Assembly: GCF_030813715.1 (NCBI RefSeq)
Contig: NZ_JAUSUZ010000001.1
Coordinates: 5,518,001 to 5,582,000 of the forward strand
Direction of reading: 5' to 3'
Length of the DNA: 64,000 nucleotides
DNA from: Catenuloplanes indicus
GTDB lineage: Bacteria; Actinomycetota; Actinomycetes; Mycobacteriales; Micromonosporaceae
Made by a program: the position numbers and the translations under genes. The notes beneath the pieces were generated by a model that worked only from the letters and a program-made list of their open reading frames with translations, was not told the DNA's origin and searched no databases. Of this stretch, positions 49,322-59,805 are shown piece after piece (the first letter of the stretch is position 1; each line of letters opens with the position of its first letter).

Positions 49322-50353
49322 TCAGGCGCGGGGTGGGGCGGTGGAGCGGCGGATCACGAGCGTCGGCGGGACCACGGCGGGCGGGGGCTCCGGTGAGTCC
49401 TCGTCGGCGCCCTCGACGATCCGCAGCAGCGCGGCGATGCTGCGCCGGCCGACCTCGTCGAAGTCCTGCCGGACCGTGGTCAGCGGCGGCAGCATGAACT
49501 CCGCCTCCGGGATGTCGTCGAAGCCGACCACGCTGATGTCCTGCGGCACCCGGACGCCGCGCTCGTGCAGTGCGCGCAGCAGGCCGAGGGCCATCTGATC
49601 GTTCGCCGTGAAGACCGCGGTGACCGCGTCGCGGCCGGTCAGTGCGGCACCGGCGGTGAAACCGGAGCGGGCGCCCCAGTCACCGGAGATCACCGGCGGG
49701 ACCGGGCAACCGGCCTCCTCCAGCGCGGCACGCCAGCCGTGCACGCGGTCGCGTGCCTCCAGCCAGTCGCCGGGGCCGGCCACGTGCCAGACCGTGCGGT
49801 GGCCCAGCTCGACCAGGTGCCGGACCGCGAGCCGCGCGCCCTCGGCCTGGTCGACCGAGACGGCCGGGAGCACGCCGTCCTGGCCGGTCTCGACCGCGAC
49901 CGCGGGCAGGCCGCGCGGCAGGCTGTGCAGCGCGGCCTGCGCGGCCATCTGTGGCGCGATGATGATGATGCCGTCCACGCCCTGTGCGGCCAGCCCGTCG
50001 ACGGCGGAGAGCACACCGGCCCGGTCGACCCGCTCCAGCGCGACGATGCTGACGCCGTAGCCCGCGCCGCGTGCGGCCCGCTCGATGCCGAGCAATGTGG
50101 ACGCGGGACCGAACAGGATGGTGTCGAAGCTCACCACGCCGAGCACCCGGGACCGGCGGCTGGCCAGGCCGCGGGCCATCGCGTTGGGCCGGTAGCTCAG
50201 CTCGGTGACCGCGCGCATGACCCGCTCGCGCGTGTCCGGCCGCACGCTGGGGTGGTTGTTCAGCACGCGGGAGACGGTCTGGTGCGAGACACCGGCGAGC
50301 CGGGCGACGTCGGTCATGACCGCCGGTCGCGCCGCGTCGGGAGTCGATGTCAC
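49322..50353 (-). CDS. LacI-family transcriptional regulator
   Basis: 343 residues, GTG start at 50353; the helix-turn-helix (VMTDVARLAGVSHQTVSRVL) starts at residue 12. The sugar-binding domain contains VLGVVSFDTILFGPASTLLG, GIIIIAPQ and VVGFDDIPEAEFMLPPLTTV. It is divergent from the furanose-type ABC transporter operon, with a perfect LacI palindrome at 50481-50494 in the shared region. It therefore most likely represses that operon until a pentose or galactofuranose-type sugar binds. Confidence 0.88.
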   Translation of the reverse strand: MTSTPDAARPAVMTDVARLAGVSHQTVSRVLNNHPSVRPDTRERVMRAVTELSYRPNAMARGLASRRSRVLGVVSFDTILFGPASTLLGIERAARGAGYGVSIVALERVDRAGVLSAVDGLAAQGVDGIIIIAPQMAAQAALHSLPRGLPAVAVETGQDGVLPAVSVDQAEGARLAVRHLVELGHRTVWHVAGPGDWLEARDRVHGWRAALEEAGCPVPPVISGDWGARSGFTAGAALTGRDAVTAVFTANDQMALGLLRALHERGVRVPQDISVVGFDDIPEAEFMLPPLTTVRQDFDEVGRRSIAALLRIVEGADEDSPEPPPAVVPPTLVIRRSTAPPRA

Positions 50354-50754
50354 GGCCCTAGGTTATCGCTCACCCGCACGCCGCTGATCGCCCTGGTAGA
50401 CCGATTTCTCGGTCCGACCTGTAGGTATTTGTGATCATCGTGGCCAAGTTGTGACCCCGGACACCCCTTGACTCATCGATTGTTAGCGCTAACACTACTG
50501 CGCAACGTCCTTGTAACGAGGTCGTGACAGCGCCGCCGTAATGCCCGATCGGGCACTTCGCGGGCGCTTCCGGCCGAGCCCTTGCACCACCTGCACATGG
50601 CACCACAGCACATGGCACCTGGTTCACGCAACGCGGCACAACGTTTCTCCCTTATCCGGGCCCTGTTCGCCAGGGCCGGCACACCGGTCCGCGCGGGCAC
50701 ACGCGGGCCGGGGCAGCGACGTACACGGCGTTCTTCGGCAGAGGAGTCACAGCT
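50354..50754. other. 401-base divergent promoter region
   Basis: No gene. It carries a -35-like TTGACT (50469-50474) next to the palindrome at 50481-50494, then a leader of about 230 bases up to AGGAG before the substrate-binding-protein gene. Confidence 0.6.
50481..50494. promoter_or_regulatory. LacI-type operator TGTTAGCGCTAACA
   Basis: A perfect 14-base palindrome with central CG placed between the -35-like TTGACT and the expected -10 position, so binding would block transcription of the ABC operon. Confidence 0.75.
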
Positions 50755-51753
50755 ATGCACGCAAGCAGGAGGAAGCTTTTCGCGGTCGTCGCGGCGGCCG
50801 GTCTGGTCACCAGTGGCCTGGTGGCCTGCGGCGACGGTACGCGGGACGACGACGCCGGTGCGGCCGGCGGCGACGACAAGATCGTCCTCGGGTTCGCGCA
50901 GGTCGGCGCGGAGTCCGGCTGGCGCACGGCGAACACGAAGTCCATCCAGGACTCCGCCAAGGCGGAGGGGATCGAGCTCCAGTTCACCGACGCGCAGCAG
51001 AAGCAGGAGAACCAGATCAAGTCGATCCGGGGGTTCATCCAGCAGAAGGTGGACGTCATCGCGTTCTCGCCGGTGGTCAACACCGGCTGGGACCCGGTGC
51101 TGAAGGAGGCGAAGGCGGCCGGCATCCCGGTGATCCTGACCGACCGCGCGGTCGACTCGCAGGACACCTCGCTCTACGTCACGTTCATCGGCTCGGACTT
51201 CATCCTGGAGGGCAAGCGCGCCGGCGACTGGCTGCTCAAGGAGTACGAGGGCAAGAACGAGACGGTCAACATCGTGGAGCTGCAGGGCTCCCCGGGCGCG
51301 GCCCCGGCGATCGACCGGAAGAAGGGCTTCGCCGACGCGATCGCGGCGAATCCGAACTTCAAGGTCATCGCCTCCCAGACCGGCGAGTTCACCAGGGCCA
51401 AGGGCAAGGAGGTGATGACCGCGTTCCTCCAGTCCAACCCGGACATCGACGTGCTCTACGCGCACAACGACGACATGGCGCTGGGTGCGATCCAGGCGAT
51501 CGAGGAGGCCGGCAAGAAGCCCGGCACCGATATCAAGATCATCTCGATCGACGGCGTCAAGGACGCGTTCCAGGCGATGGTCGACGGAAAGATCAACGTG
51601 GTCGTCGAGTGCAACCCGCTGCTCGGCCCGCAGCTGATGGACCTGGTCAAGAAGGTCGTGGCCGGCGAGACCGTGGAGAAGCGGATCCTCACCGAGGAGG
51701 GCGTCTTCACCCAGGACCAGGCCGCCGCCGCGCTGCCCAGCCGGCAGTACTGA
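50755..51753 (+). CDS. ytfQ: sugar ABC transporter substrate-binding lipoprotein (YtfQ-like)
   Basis: 332 residues. Lipoprotein signal with lipobox LVAC (Cys25). The mature protein follows E. coli YtfQ closely: GFAQVGAESGWRTANTKSIQ, QQKQENQIKSIRGFI, LEGKRAGDWLLKE, AIDRKKGFADAI, SQTGEFTRAKGKEVM and YAHNDDMALGAIQAIEEAGK. YtfQ binds galactofuranose. The same ligand or another furanose such as arabinofuranose is likely here, which suits the nearby xylanase and GH43 genes. First gene of a four-gene operon. Confidence 0.88.
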   Translation: MHASRRKLFAVVAAAGLVTSGLVACGDGTRDDDAGAAGGDDKIVLGFAQVGAESGWRTANTKSIQDSAKAEGIELQFTDAQQKQENQIKSIRGFIQQKVDVIAFSPVVNTGWDPVLKEAKAAGIPVILTDRAVDSQDTSLYVTFIGSDFILEGKRAGDWLLKEYEGKNETVNIVELQGSPGAAPAIDRKKGFADAIAANPNFKVIASQTGEFTRAKGKEVMTAFLQSNPDIDVLYAHNDDMALGAIQAIEEAGKKPGTDIKIISIDGVKDAFQAMVDGKINVVVECNPLLGPQLMDLVKKVVAGETVEKRILTEEGVFTQDQAAAALPSRQY

Positions 51754-51833
51754 CCGCGACGCCGCCGGCCCGTCCACCGGGCCGGCGGCGCCGCTGCACG
51801 ACGGAAAGGCAGCAAGGAGAGGAGCACGGCGCC

Positions 51834-53365
<1,532 letters not shown>

Positions 53366-53369
<4 letters not shown>

Positions 53370-54427
53370 CCGCGCTGACGAAGCACCGGTTGTTCTGGCC
53401 GGTGCTGGTGCTGGTGGTGCTGTTGCTCAGCAACCTGATCGAGAATCCGGACTTCTTCGTGGTCCGGGTGCAGGACGGGCACCTCTACGGCAACCTGGTC
53501 GACATCCTCCGGTTCGGCGCGCCGCTGATGCTGGTGGCGCTCGGCATGACGCTGGTGATCGCGACCGGCGGTATCGATCTCTCGGTCGGGTCCGTGGTGT
53601 CCATCGCGGGCGCGGTGGCCTGCCTGCACATCAGCCGGCAGGCCGACCAGAGCGCGGTGAGCGCCGTGCTGCTCGCGGTCGCCATGGCGCTCGGCGTGGC
53701 GCTGCTGTTCGGCGCGTTCAACGGCGTGATGGTCTCCTGGATCGGCATCCAGCCGATCATCGCGACGCTGATCCTGATGGTGGCCGGCCGCGGCATCGCG
53801 CAGCTGATCATGGATGGGCAGATCATCACGATCAACAGTGCGCCGTACAAGTGGATCGGTGCGGGCTGGCTGTTCACGCTGCCGGCCGCGGTGCTGATCG
53901 CGCTCGCCATGGTCGCGATCACCGCGCTGGTCATGCGCCGCTCCGCGCTCGGCCTGTTGCTGGAGTCGGTCGGCGGCAACGCGGAGGCGAGCCGGCTGGT
54001 CGGTATCCGCGCCCGCAGCCTGGTGCTGCTGGTCTACGCGGTCAGCGGGCTCTGCGCCGGCCTGGCCGGCCTGATGATCAGCTCGAACGTCTCGTCCGCG
54101 GACGGCAACAACGCGGGCCTGTTGATCGAGCTGGACGCGATCCTGGCGGTGGTGATCGGCGGCACCGCGCTGACCGGCGGCCGCTTCTCGATCGGCGGTA
54201 CGGTGATCGGCGCGCTGGTGATCCAGACGTTGTCCACCACGGTCTACACGCTGGGCGTACCGCCGGAGACGACCTTGATCTTCAAGGCGGTCGTGGTGAC
54301 CATCGTCTGCCTGCTGCAGTCCTCGGCGTTCCGCAGCAAGGTCTTCGGCCGGTGGGGGCCGCGGCGCACGCCACCCCCGTCCGGCAGCCCGTCCGAGCCG
54401 ACGACGAACGCGAAGGTGCCGGCATGA
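53366..54427 (+). CDS. ytfT: sugar ABC transporter permease (YtfT-like)
   Basis: 353 residues from ATG 53366. BPD_transp_2 permease with about nine to ten helices. Typical segments are GMTLVIATGGIDLSVGSVVS and GGNAEASRLVGIRARSLVLL, then LDAILAVVIGGTALTGGRFS. A hydrophilic C-terminal tail of about 25 residues (PPPSGSPSEPTTNAK) follows. It pairs with the second permease to form a heterodimeric channel, as in YtfT-YjfF. Overlaps its neighbours by 4 bases on both sides. Confidence 0.9.
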
Positions 54428-55419
54428 GCACGACTACGTCCCCGACGGGTGTGCGGCTGGCCAAGGTGTTCACCGGCCGCCAGCGGTACGTGCCGATCCT
54501 GGCCACCGCGGGCGTGCTGCTGCTGATGTGGATCGGCGGCTCGCTCACCTACGACAACTTCGCGGACCTCCAGGTCCTGCTGAACGTGTTCAAGGACAAC
54601 GCGTTCCTGCTGGTCCTCGCGGTCGGCATGACATTCGTGATCCTCAGCGGCGGCATCGACCTGTCGGTCGGGTCGATGCTCGCGCTCTCCACCATGCTGT
54701 GCGCCTGGCTGATCACCGAGGAGGGCTGGTCGCCGGGCACGGTGATCCCGCTGGTGCTGGTGGTCGGCGCGGTGTCCGGCGGCGCGATGGGCGCGATCAT
54801 CCATTTCTTCGAGGTGCCGCCGTTCATCGCCACGCTGGCCGGCATGTTCCTGGCTCGCGGTCTCTGCTACGTGATCAGCACGGACTCGATCCGGATCAGC
54901 CACCCGTTCTTCACCGAGACGGCGAACACGATGGTCCCGCTGGGCGACTACCGGATCGACCCGAGCGTGGTGACGTCGCTGATCGTGGTCGCGATCGCGT
55001 TCGTGGTGCTGCACTACACGCGGTTCGGCCGCAACGTCTACGCGATCGGCGGCAACGAGCAGTCCGCGCTGCTGATGGGCCTGCCGGTGGCGCTGACCAA
55101 GGTCGGCGTCTACGCGGTCAGCGGGCTCTGCGCGACCGGCGCAGGCGTGCTGTACACGTTCTACACCGGTGCCGGCTACAGCAACACCGGCATCGGCATG
55201 GAACTGGACGCGATCGCGGCCGTGGTGATCGGCGGCACGCTGCTGACCGGCGGCGCCGGCTTCGTGCTCGGCACGGTGCTGGGTGTGCTGGTGTTCGGCG
55301 TGATCCAGACGATCATCCAGTTCGAGGGCCTGCTCTCGTGGTGGACCCGGATCGCGGTGGGCGCGCTGCTGCTGCTCTTCATCGTGCTACAGCGCGTCAT
55401 CGGCGCCCGTAAGACCTGA
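54424..55419 (+). CDS. yjfF: sugar ABC transporter permease (YjfF-like)
   Basis: 331 residues, the same length as E. coli YjfF, from ATG 54424. BPD_transp_2 signature GMTFVILSGGIDLSVGSMLA, GGNEQSALLMGLPVALTKVG and LDAIAAVVIGGTLLTGGAGF. Last gene of the operon; a 12-bp terminator follows. The order binding protein - ATPase - permease - permease equals E. coli ytfQ-ytfR-ytfT-yjfF. Confidence 0.9.
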   Translation: MSTTTSPTGVRLAKVFTGRQRYVPILATAGVLLLMWIGGSLTYDNFADLQVLLNVFKDNAFLLVLAVGMTFVILSGGIDLSVGSMLALSTMLCAWLITEEGWSPGTVIPLVLVVGAVSGGAMGAIIHFFEVPPFIATLAGMFLARGLCYVISTDSIRISHPFFTETANTMVPLGDYRIDPSVVTSLIVVAIAFVVLHYTRFGRNVYAIGGNEQSALLMGLPVALTKVGVYAVSGLCATGAGVLYTFYTGAGYSNTGIGMELDAIAAVVIGGTLLTGGAGFVLGTVLGVLVFGVIQTIIQFEGLLSWWTRIAVGALLLLFIVLQRVIGARKT

Positions 55420-55428
55420 GTTCCCGGA

Positions 55429-55460
55429 AACCGGCCGGTCCTGTTCGAGACCGGCCGGTT
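55429..55460 (+). terminator. terminator after the ABC operon
   Basis: AACCGGCCGGTC (55429-55440) and its exact complement (55449-55460) with an 8-base loop. Confidence 0.8.
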
Positions 55461-55558
55461 CGTCGTTCCGGTACTGATTCGTAAATTGCGGGATCCCCGA
55501 TTGTGGTGCGACTGGGGCAAGATAGGCGGGACAGTCGTATGCGAAGAGGGAGGCGTCC

Positions 55559-56572
55559 GTGACCGTCGGCGAGGGGCGCAGGGTCACCATCACCGCGATC
55601 GCGGCGGAGGCGGGCGTCTCGGTGCCGACCGTCTCGCGCGTGCTGAACGGGCGGTCCGACGTGTCGCCGCAGACCCGGGAGCGCGTCGAGGAACTGCTGC
55701 GCCAGCACGGTTACCGGCGCCGCGCCGCCCGCAGCCGGGTCTCCGCCAGCCTGATCGACCTGGTCTTCAACGATCTGGACAGCCCGTGGGCCGTCGAGAT
55801 CATTCGCGGTGTGGAGGACGTGGCGCACGCGGCCGGCGTCGGCACCGTGGTCTCCGCGATCCACCAGCGCTCCACGTCCGCCCGGCAGTGGTTGCAGAAC
55901 CTGCGGGCCCGCGCCACCGACGGCGTCATCTTCGTGGTCTCCGACCTGTCGCCGCCGCTGCTGGCCGAGCTGCGCCGGCTGAACATCCCGATGGTGGTGG
56001 TCGACCCGGCCGGCGTGCCCGCGATGGACATCCCGACGATCGGCGCGACGAACTGGGCGGGCGGCTTGAGCGCGACCGAGCACCTGCTGTCGCTCGGCCA
56101 TCGGCGGATCGGCTTCATCGCCGGGCCGAAGCGGCTGCTCTGCTCGCGGGCCCGGCTGGACGGCTACCGCGCCGGGCTGGAGGCGGCCGGCATCGAGGTC
56201 GCGGACGAGCTGCTGTTCCAGGGCGACTTCTACCACGAGTCCGGCTTCGCCGGCGGCGCCGCGATGCTGGAGCTGGACGACCCGCCGACCGCGATCTTCG
56301 CGGCCAGCGACCAGATGGCGTTCGGGGTGTACGAGGCGGTCCGCCGGCGCGGGTTGCGCGTGCCGGACGACATCAGCGTGGTGGGTTTCGACGATCTTCC
56401 GGAGGCGCGGTGGGCCTCGCCGCCGCTCACCACGGTGCGTCAGCCGCTGGCCGAGATGGGGCTGCTGGCTGCGCGTACGGTGCTGCGGCTGGCCCAGGGC
56501 GAGGATATCGAGACGCCGCGCGTCGAGCTCGCCACCCACCTGGTGGTCCGGGACAGCACCGCGCCACTCTGA
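55559..56572 (+). CDS. LacI-family transcriptional regulator (xylan-associated)
   Basis: 337 residues, GTG 55559. HTH at residues 9-30 (VTITAIAAEAGVSVPTVSRV) and a sugar-binding domain with LIDLVFNDLDSPWAVEIIRG, LGHRRIGFIAGPKRL and VVGFDDLPEARWASPPLTTV. It sits directly upstream of the GH10 xylanase and GH43 genes. Two CebR-like palindromes lie in front of the xylanase gene, so this protein is the natural candidate regulator. It would respond to xylo- or cello-oligosaccharides. Same strand as its presumed targets. Confidence 0.86.
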   Translation: MTVGEGRRVTITAIAAEAGVSVPTVSRVLNGRSDVSPQTRERVEELLRQHGYRRRAARSRVSASLIDLVFNDLDSPWAVEIIRGVEDVAHAAGVGTVVSAIHQRSTSARQWLQNLRARATDGVIFVVSDLSPPLLAELRRLNIPMVVVDPAGVPAMDIPTIGATNWAGGLSATEHLLSLGHRRIGFIAGPKRLLCSRARLDGYRAGLEAAGIEVADELLFQGDFYHESGFAGGAAMLELDDPPTAIFAASDQMAFGVYEAVRRRGLRVPDDISVVGFDDLPEARWASPPLTTVRQPLAEMGLLAARTVLRLAQGEDIETPRVELATHLVVRDSTAPL

Positions 56573-56601
56573 TCGGTTTCCGGGACATTTCCGGTAAGAG
56601 A

Positions 56602-56645
56602 TTGACGCTGGAGAGTGGGTCGGCCAATACTTGGGATCGCTCCCA
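56602..56645 (+). promoter_or_regulatory. xylanase promoter with CebR-like operator
   Basis: TTGACG (56602-56607) and AATACT (56626-56631) form a -35/-10 pair with an 18-base spacer. TGGGATCGCTCCCA (56632-56645), one base from the CebR box TGGGAGCGCTCCCA, follows immediately, over the expected start of transcription. Confidence 0.65.
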
Positions 56646-56689
56646 TCGATGTGACTCGAACTGAAACGGCGTCTCCACCGCCGTGCCCC

Positions 56690-56701
56690 GGGAGCGTTCC
56701 C
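56690..56701 (+). promoter_or_regulatory. second CebR-like box GGGAGCGTTCCC
   Basis: Lies 22 bases before the xylanase start; identical to the 12-mer at 13989-14000. Two boxes 58 bases apart could allow cooperative repression. Confidence 0.45.
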
Positions 56702-56723
56702 CACCAGAGAGGACCGACTCCCG

Positions 56724-58169
56724 ATGACCGACGACTCGAAGCGCCCGCCGAGACGTCGCCGCCGCCCGCTGCTCGCGGCCGCGGCCGTACTGCTCGCCTC
56801 CGGTGCCGCGATCGCCGTCCCGCAGCTCGCCGCCGCCGCCACCACGCTGCAGAGCCTGGCCGCGGCGAAGGGCAAGACGGTCGGCTTCGCGCTCACGTCG
56901 AGCTATCTGAACGAGTCCGCGTACAAGGACATCGCCGACACCGAGTTCAACCTGGTGGTGGCCGAGAACGCGATGAAGTGGTCGGAGACCGAGCCGTCCC
57001 GCAACCAGTTCACCTACGCCGCCGGTGACGCGGTCGCGGACTACGCGGCGTCGAGCGGCAAGCAGCTCTACGGGCACGCGCTGGTCTGGCATCAGCAGTA
57101 CCCGGGCTGGGTGGACGGGATCAGCAGCGGCACCGACCTGCTCGCCGCGATGCGGAACCACATCGCGAACGTGGCCGGTCACTACGCCGGCCAGGTGGTC
57201 GCCTGGGACGTGGTGAACGAGGCGTTCGAGGACAACGGCTCCCGGCGCCAGTCGATCTTCCAGCAGCGGATCGGCAACTCGTACATCGAGGAGGCGTTCA
57301 GGGCCGCGCGCGCCGCGGACCCGGCCGCGAAGCTGTGCATCAACGACTACTCCACGGACGCGATCAACGCGAAGAGCACCGCGATCTACAACCTGGTGCA
57401 GGACTTCAAGGCCCGCGGCGTGCCGATCGACTGCGTCGGCTTCCAGGCGCACCTGATCCTCGGCCAGGTCCCGTCCGACCTTCAGGCGAACCTGCAGCGC
57501 TTCGCGAACCTGGGCGTGGACGTGCGGATCACCGAGCTGGACGTGCGCCTGCCGACGCCGGCCGACGCGTCCGAGCTGGCCACGCAGAAGAGCGACTACC
57601 AGAAGGTCTTCACGGCCTGCGCGAACGTCACGCGGTGCACCGGCGTGACGGTCTGGGGGATCACGGACCGGTACTCCTGGGTGCCGGACGTCTTCCCCGG
57701 CTACGGCGCCGCGCTGATCTGGGACGACAACTACGCGAAGAAGCCGGCCTACGACGGCGCGGCCGCGGGCTTCGGCGGCACGGTCGCCACGCCGACGCCG
57801 ACCGGCACCACTGGCTCGCCGACGCCGAACCCGACCACGCCCGGCCCGGGTGGCGCCTGCGCGGTCACCTACGGCGTGAACCAGTGGAACACCGGCTTCA
57901 CCGCGAACGTGACCGTGCGGAACACCGGCGCCGGCGTGATCAACGGCTGGACGCTGCGCTGGAACTACACGGCCGGTCAGACCGTGACGCAGTCGTGGAG
58001 CTCGTCGGTCACCCAGTCCGGCGCCGCGGTCACGGCCACGAACGCGGCCTGGAACGGCGCGATCGCGGCCGGCGGCAGCACGTCGTTCGGCTTCAACGGC
58101 ACGCACGGCGGTACCAACCCGGCGCCCACCGCGTTCACCCTCAACGGGGCGGCCTGCGCGGTGTCCTGA
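56724..58169 (+). CDS. secreted endo-1,4-beta-xylanase, GH10 with CBM2
   Basis: 481 residues from ATG 56724. Arg-rich signal peptide (about 1-38) with AAA cleavage region. The GH10 barrel (about 42-350) has the acid/base Glu166 in WDVVNEAF and the nucleophile Glu271 in ITELDV. A Thr/Pro linker follows, and then a C-terminal CBM2 (about 375-481) with flanking Cys and the surface Trp residues of cellulose/xylan binders (QWNTGF, NGWTLRW). It cuts xylan backbones outside the cell. Its promoter carries CebR-like operators, and an LacI regulator is upstream. Confidence 0.93.
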   Translation: MTDDSKRPPRRRRRPLLAAAAVLLASGAAIAVPQLAAAATTLQSLAAAKGKTVGFALTSSYLNESAYKDIADTEFNLVVAENAMKWSETEPSRNQFTYAAGDAVADYAASSGKQLYGHALVWHQQYPGWVDGISSGTDLLAAMRNHIANVAGHYAGQVVAWDVVNEAFEDNGSRRQSIFQQRIGNSYIEEAFRAARAADPAAKLCINDYSTDAINAKSTAIYNLVQDFKARGVPIDCVGFQAHLILGQVPSDLQANLQRFANLGVDVRITELDVRLPTPADASELATQKSDYQKVFTACANVTRCTGVTVWGITDRYSWVPDVFPGYGAALIWDDNYAKKPAYDGAAAGFGGTVATPTPTGTTGSPTPNPTTPGPGGACAVTYGVNQWNTGFTANVTVRNTGAGVINGWTLRWNYTAGQTVTQSWSSSVTQSGAAVTATNAAWNGAIAAGGSTSFGFNGTHGGTNPAPTAFTLNGAACAVS

Positions 58170-58205
58170 CGCCCAGTCAAGATCAAGACCATGGATTAAG
58201 CCGAG

Positions 58206-58239
58206 ATCAAAGGGTACGGTCACGACCGTACCCTTTGAT
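58206..58239. terminator. terminator after the xylanase gene
   Basis: ATCAAAGGGTACGGTC (58206-58221) pairs perfectly with 58224-58239. The tiny 2-base nominal loop means the top pairs will open. Right flank GATCGATCT is shared with the hairpin at 13322-13364. Confidence 0.75.
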
Positions 58240-58268
58240 CGATCTTTGAGGTTTGTTGGGAGTTCGCC

Positions 58269-59729
58269 ATCGGCGCTTTTCGGAACCCCGTCGTCTCCGG
58301 CTTCTTCCCCGACCCGAGCGTGTGCCGCGTCGGCCAGGACTACTATCTCGCGACGTCCAGCTTCGAGTACGTGCCCGGCGTGCCGATCCTGCACAGCCGC
58401 GACCTGGTGCACTGGCGGCAGATCGGCAACGCGCTCGGCGAGGAGCAGCTCGGATTCGGCCCGCGGGTGCCGGCGTCCGGCGGCGTCTACGCGCCCACGC
58501 TGCGTCACCACGACGGGCTGTTCTGGCTGATCACCACGAACCTCTCCGGCGGCGGCACGGTGATCGTGACCGCCACCGACCCGGCCGGCCCGTGGTCCGA
58601 CCCGGTCCGGGTGCCCGGCATCACCGGCATCGACCCGGACCTCGCCTGGGACGCCGAGGGCAACTGCTGGTGCACGTTCGCCGGGATCAAACAGGCCCGG
58701 ATCGACCCGAAGACCGGCGAGACGCTGGAGACGCCGCGGCGGATCTGGTCCGGCACGCCCGGCGTGCAGTTCCCGGAGGCGCCGCACCTCTACCGGATCG
58801 GCGAGTGGTGGTACCTGCTGATCGCGGAGGGCGGCACCGAGCGCGGGCACGGCGTCTCGATCGCCCGCGGCCCGCGCCCGGACGGCCCGTTCGAGCCGTG
58901 CCCGGCCAACCCGATCCTCACCCACCGCAGCACCGGCCGGCCGATCCAGAACACCGGCCACGGCGACCTGATCCGGGCGCACGACGGCACCTGGTGGCTG
59001 CTCTTCCTCGGCGTACGTCCGCGCGGCGGTGGCCCCGGGTATCACGTGCTCGGCCGGGAGACGTTCCTGGCGCCGGTGACCTGGGCGGACGGCTGGCCGG
59101 TGATCGGCGACGTGGCGCCGGTGACCGAGGGGCCGACGCTGCCCGCCGCGCCCTGGCCGGAGTCCGGCGACGAGGAGCGCGACGACTTCACCGGGCCGCG
59201 GCTGCACCCCCGGTGGATCCAGCCGCGCGTCGCGACGGCCCGGCTCGACGTCCGGGAGGGCTGGCTGACCGTGCCGGAGGGCGGATTCGCCGGCCGCCGC
59301 CAGACCCACCTGAGCTGCCGCGTGCAGACCCGGGCGGACGCGGAGCCGGGCGCGGCCGGCGGCCTGATGGTGCGGCTGGACGAGCGGCACTGGTACGGCG
59401 TGCACGTCGACGGCGACCAGGTCGTCGCGGAGGCCCGGATCGGCCCGCTGCGCCAGGTGCTCGGCATCCACCGCCGGCCGCCGGGCCCGGTGCTGCTGAC
59501 CGTGGCGATCGACGCGGCTGGCCCGGACCCGGACTCGCCCACCGACTCGCCGGACCTGGTCCGGCTCGGGCTGGTCGCGGACGACGAGTTCGTCTCGCTG
59601 GCCGAGCTGGACGGCCGGTACCTGTCGACCGAGGTCGCGGGCGGCTTCACCGGCCGGGTGATCGGGCTGTCCGCGCTGCGCGGAACCGTGCACTTCGACT
59701 GGTTCAGCTACACCGGTTCGGACGCCTGA
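58269..59729 (+). CDS. glycoside hydrolase family 43 enzyme with apparent ATC start
   Basis: 486 residues if begun at ATC 58269, where GGGAG (58258-58262) lies 6 bases upstream. No ATG, GTG, TTG or CTG occurs in frame between the stop at 58236 and GTG 58320, and starting at 58320 would delete the catalytic Asp15 of FPDPS. The beta-propeller carries Asp15 (base), an Asp in GIDPDLAWD (about 122) and Glu170 in FPEAPHLY (acid). A C-terminal beta-sandwich (about 310-486) is as in beta-xylosidase/arabinofuranosidase members. No signal peptide: it probably acts on imported xylo- or arabino-oligosaccharides. Confidence 0.85.
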   Translation: MGAFRNPVVSGFFPDPSVCRVGQDYYLATSSFEYVPGVPILHSRDLVHWRQIGNALGEEQLGFGPRVPASGGVYAPTLRHHDGLFWLITTNLSGGGTVIVTATDPAGPWSDPVRVPGITGIDPDLAWDAEGNCWCTFAGIKQARIDPKTGETLETPRRIWSGTPGVQFPEAPHLYRIGEWWYLLIAEGGTERGHGVSIARGPRPDGPFEPCPANPILTHRSTGRPIQNTGHGDLIRAHDGTWWLLFLGVRPRGGGPGYHVLGRETFLAPVTWADGWPVIGDVAPVTEGPTLPAAPWPESGDEERDDFTGPRLHPRWIQPRVATARLDVREGWLTVPEGGFAGRRQTHLSCRVQTRADAEPGAAGGLMVRLDERHWYGVHVDGDQVVAEARIGPLRQVLGIHRRPPGPVLLTVAIDAAGPDPDSPTDSPDLVRLGLVADDEFVSLAELDGRYLSTEVAGGFTGRVIGLSALRGTVHFDWFSYTGSDA

Positions 59730-59805
59730 GTTCCGGTTCGGCCTGTTCTGCACCTTGCGGCTGATATCTCTGGCAGCGACCCGGAACAGCAGCGGAGGTG
59801 GCCGG

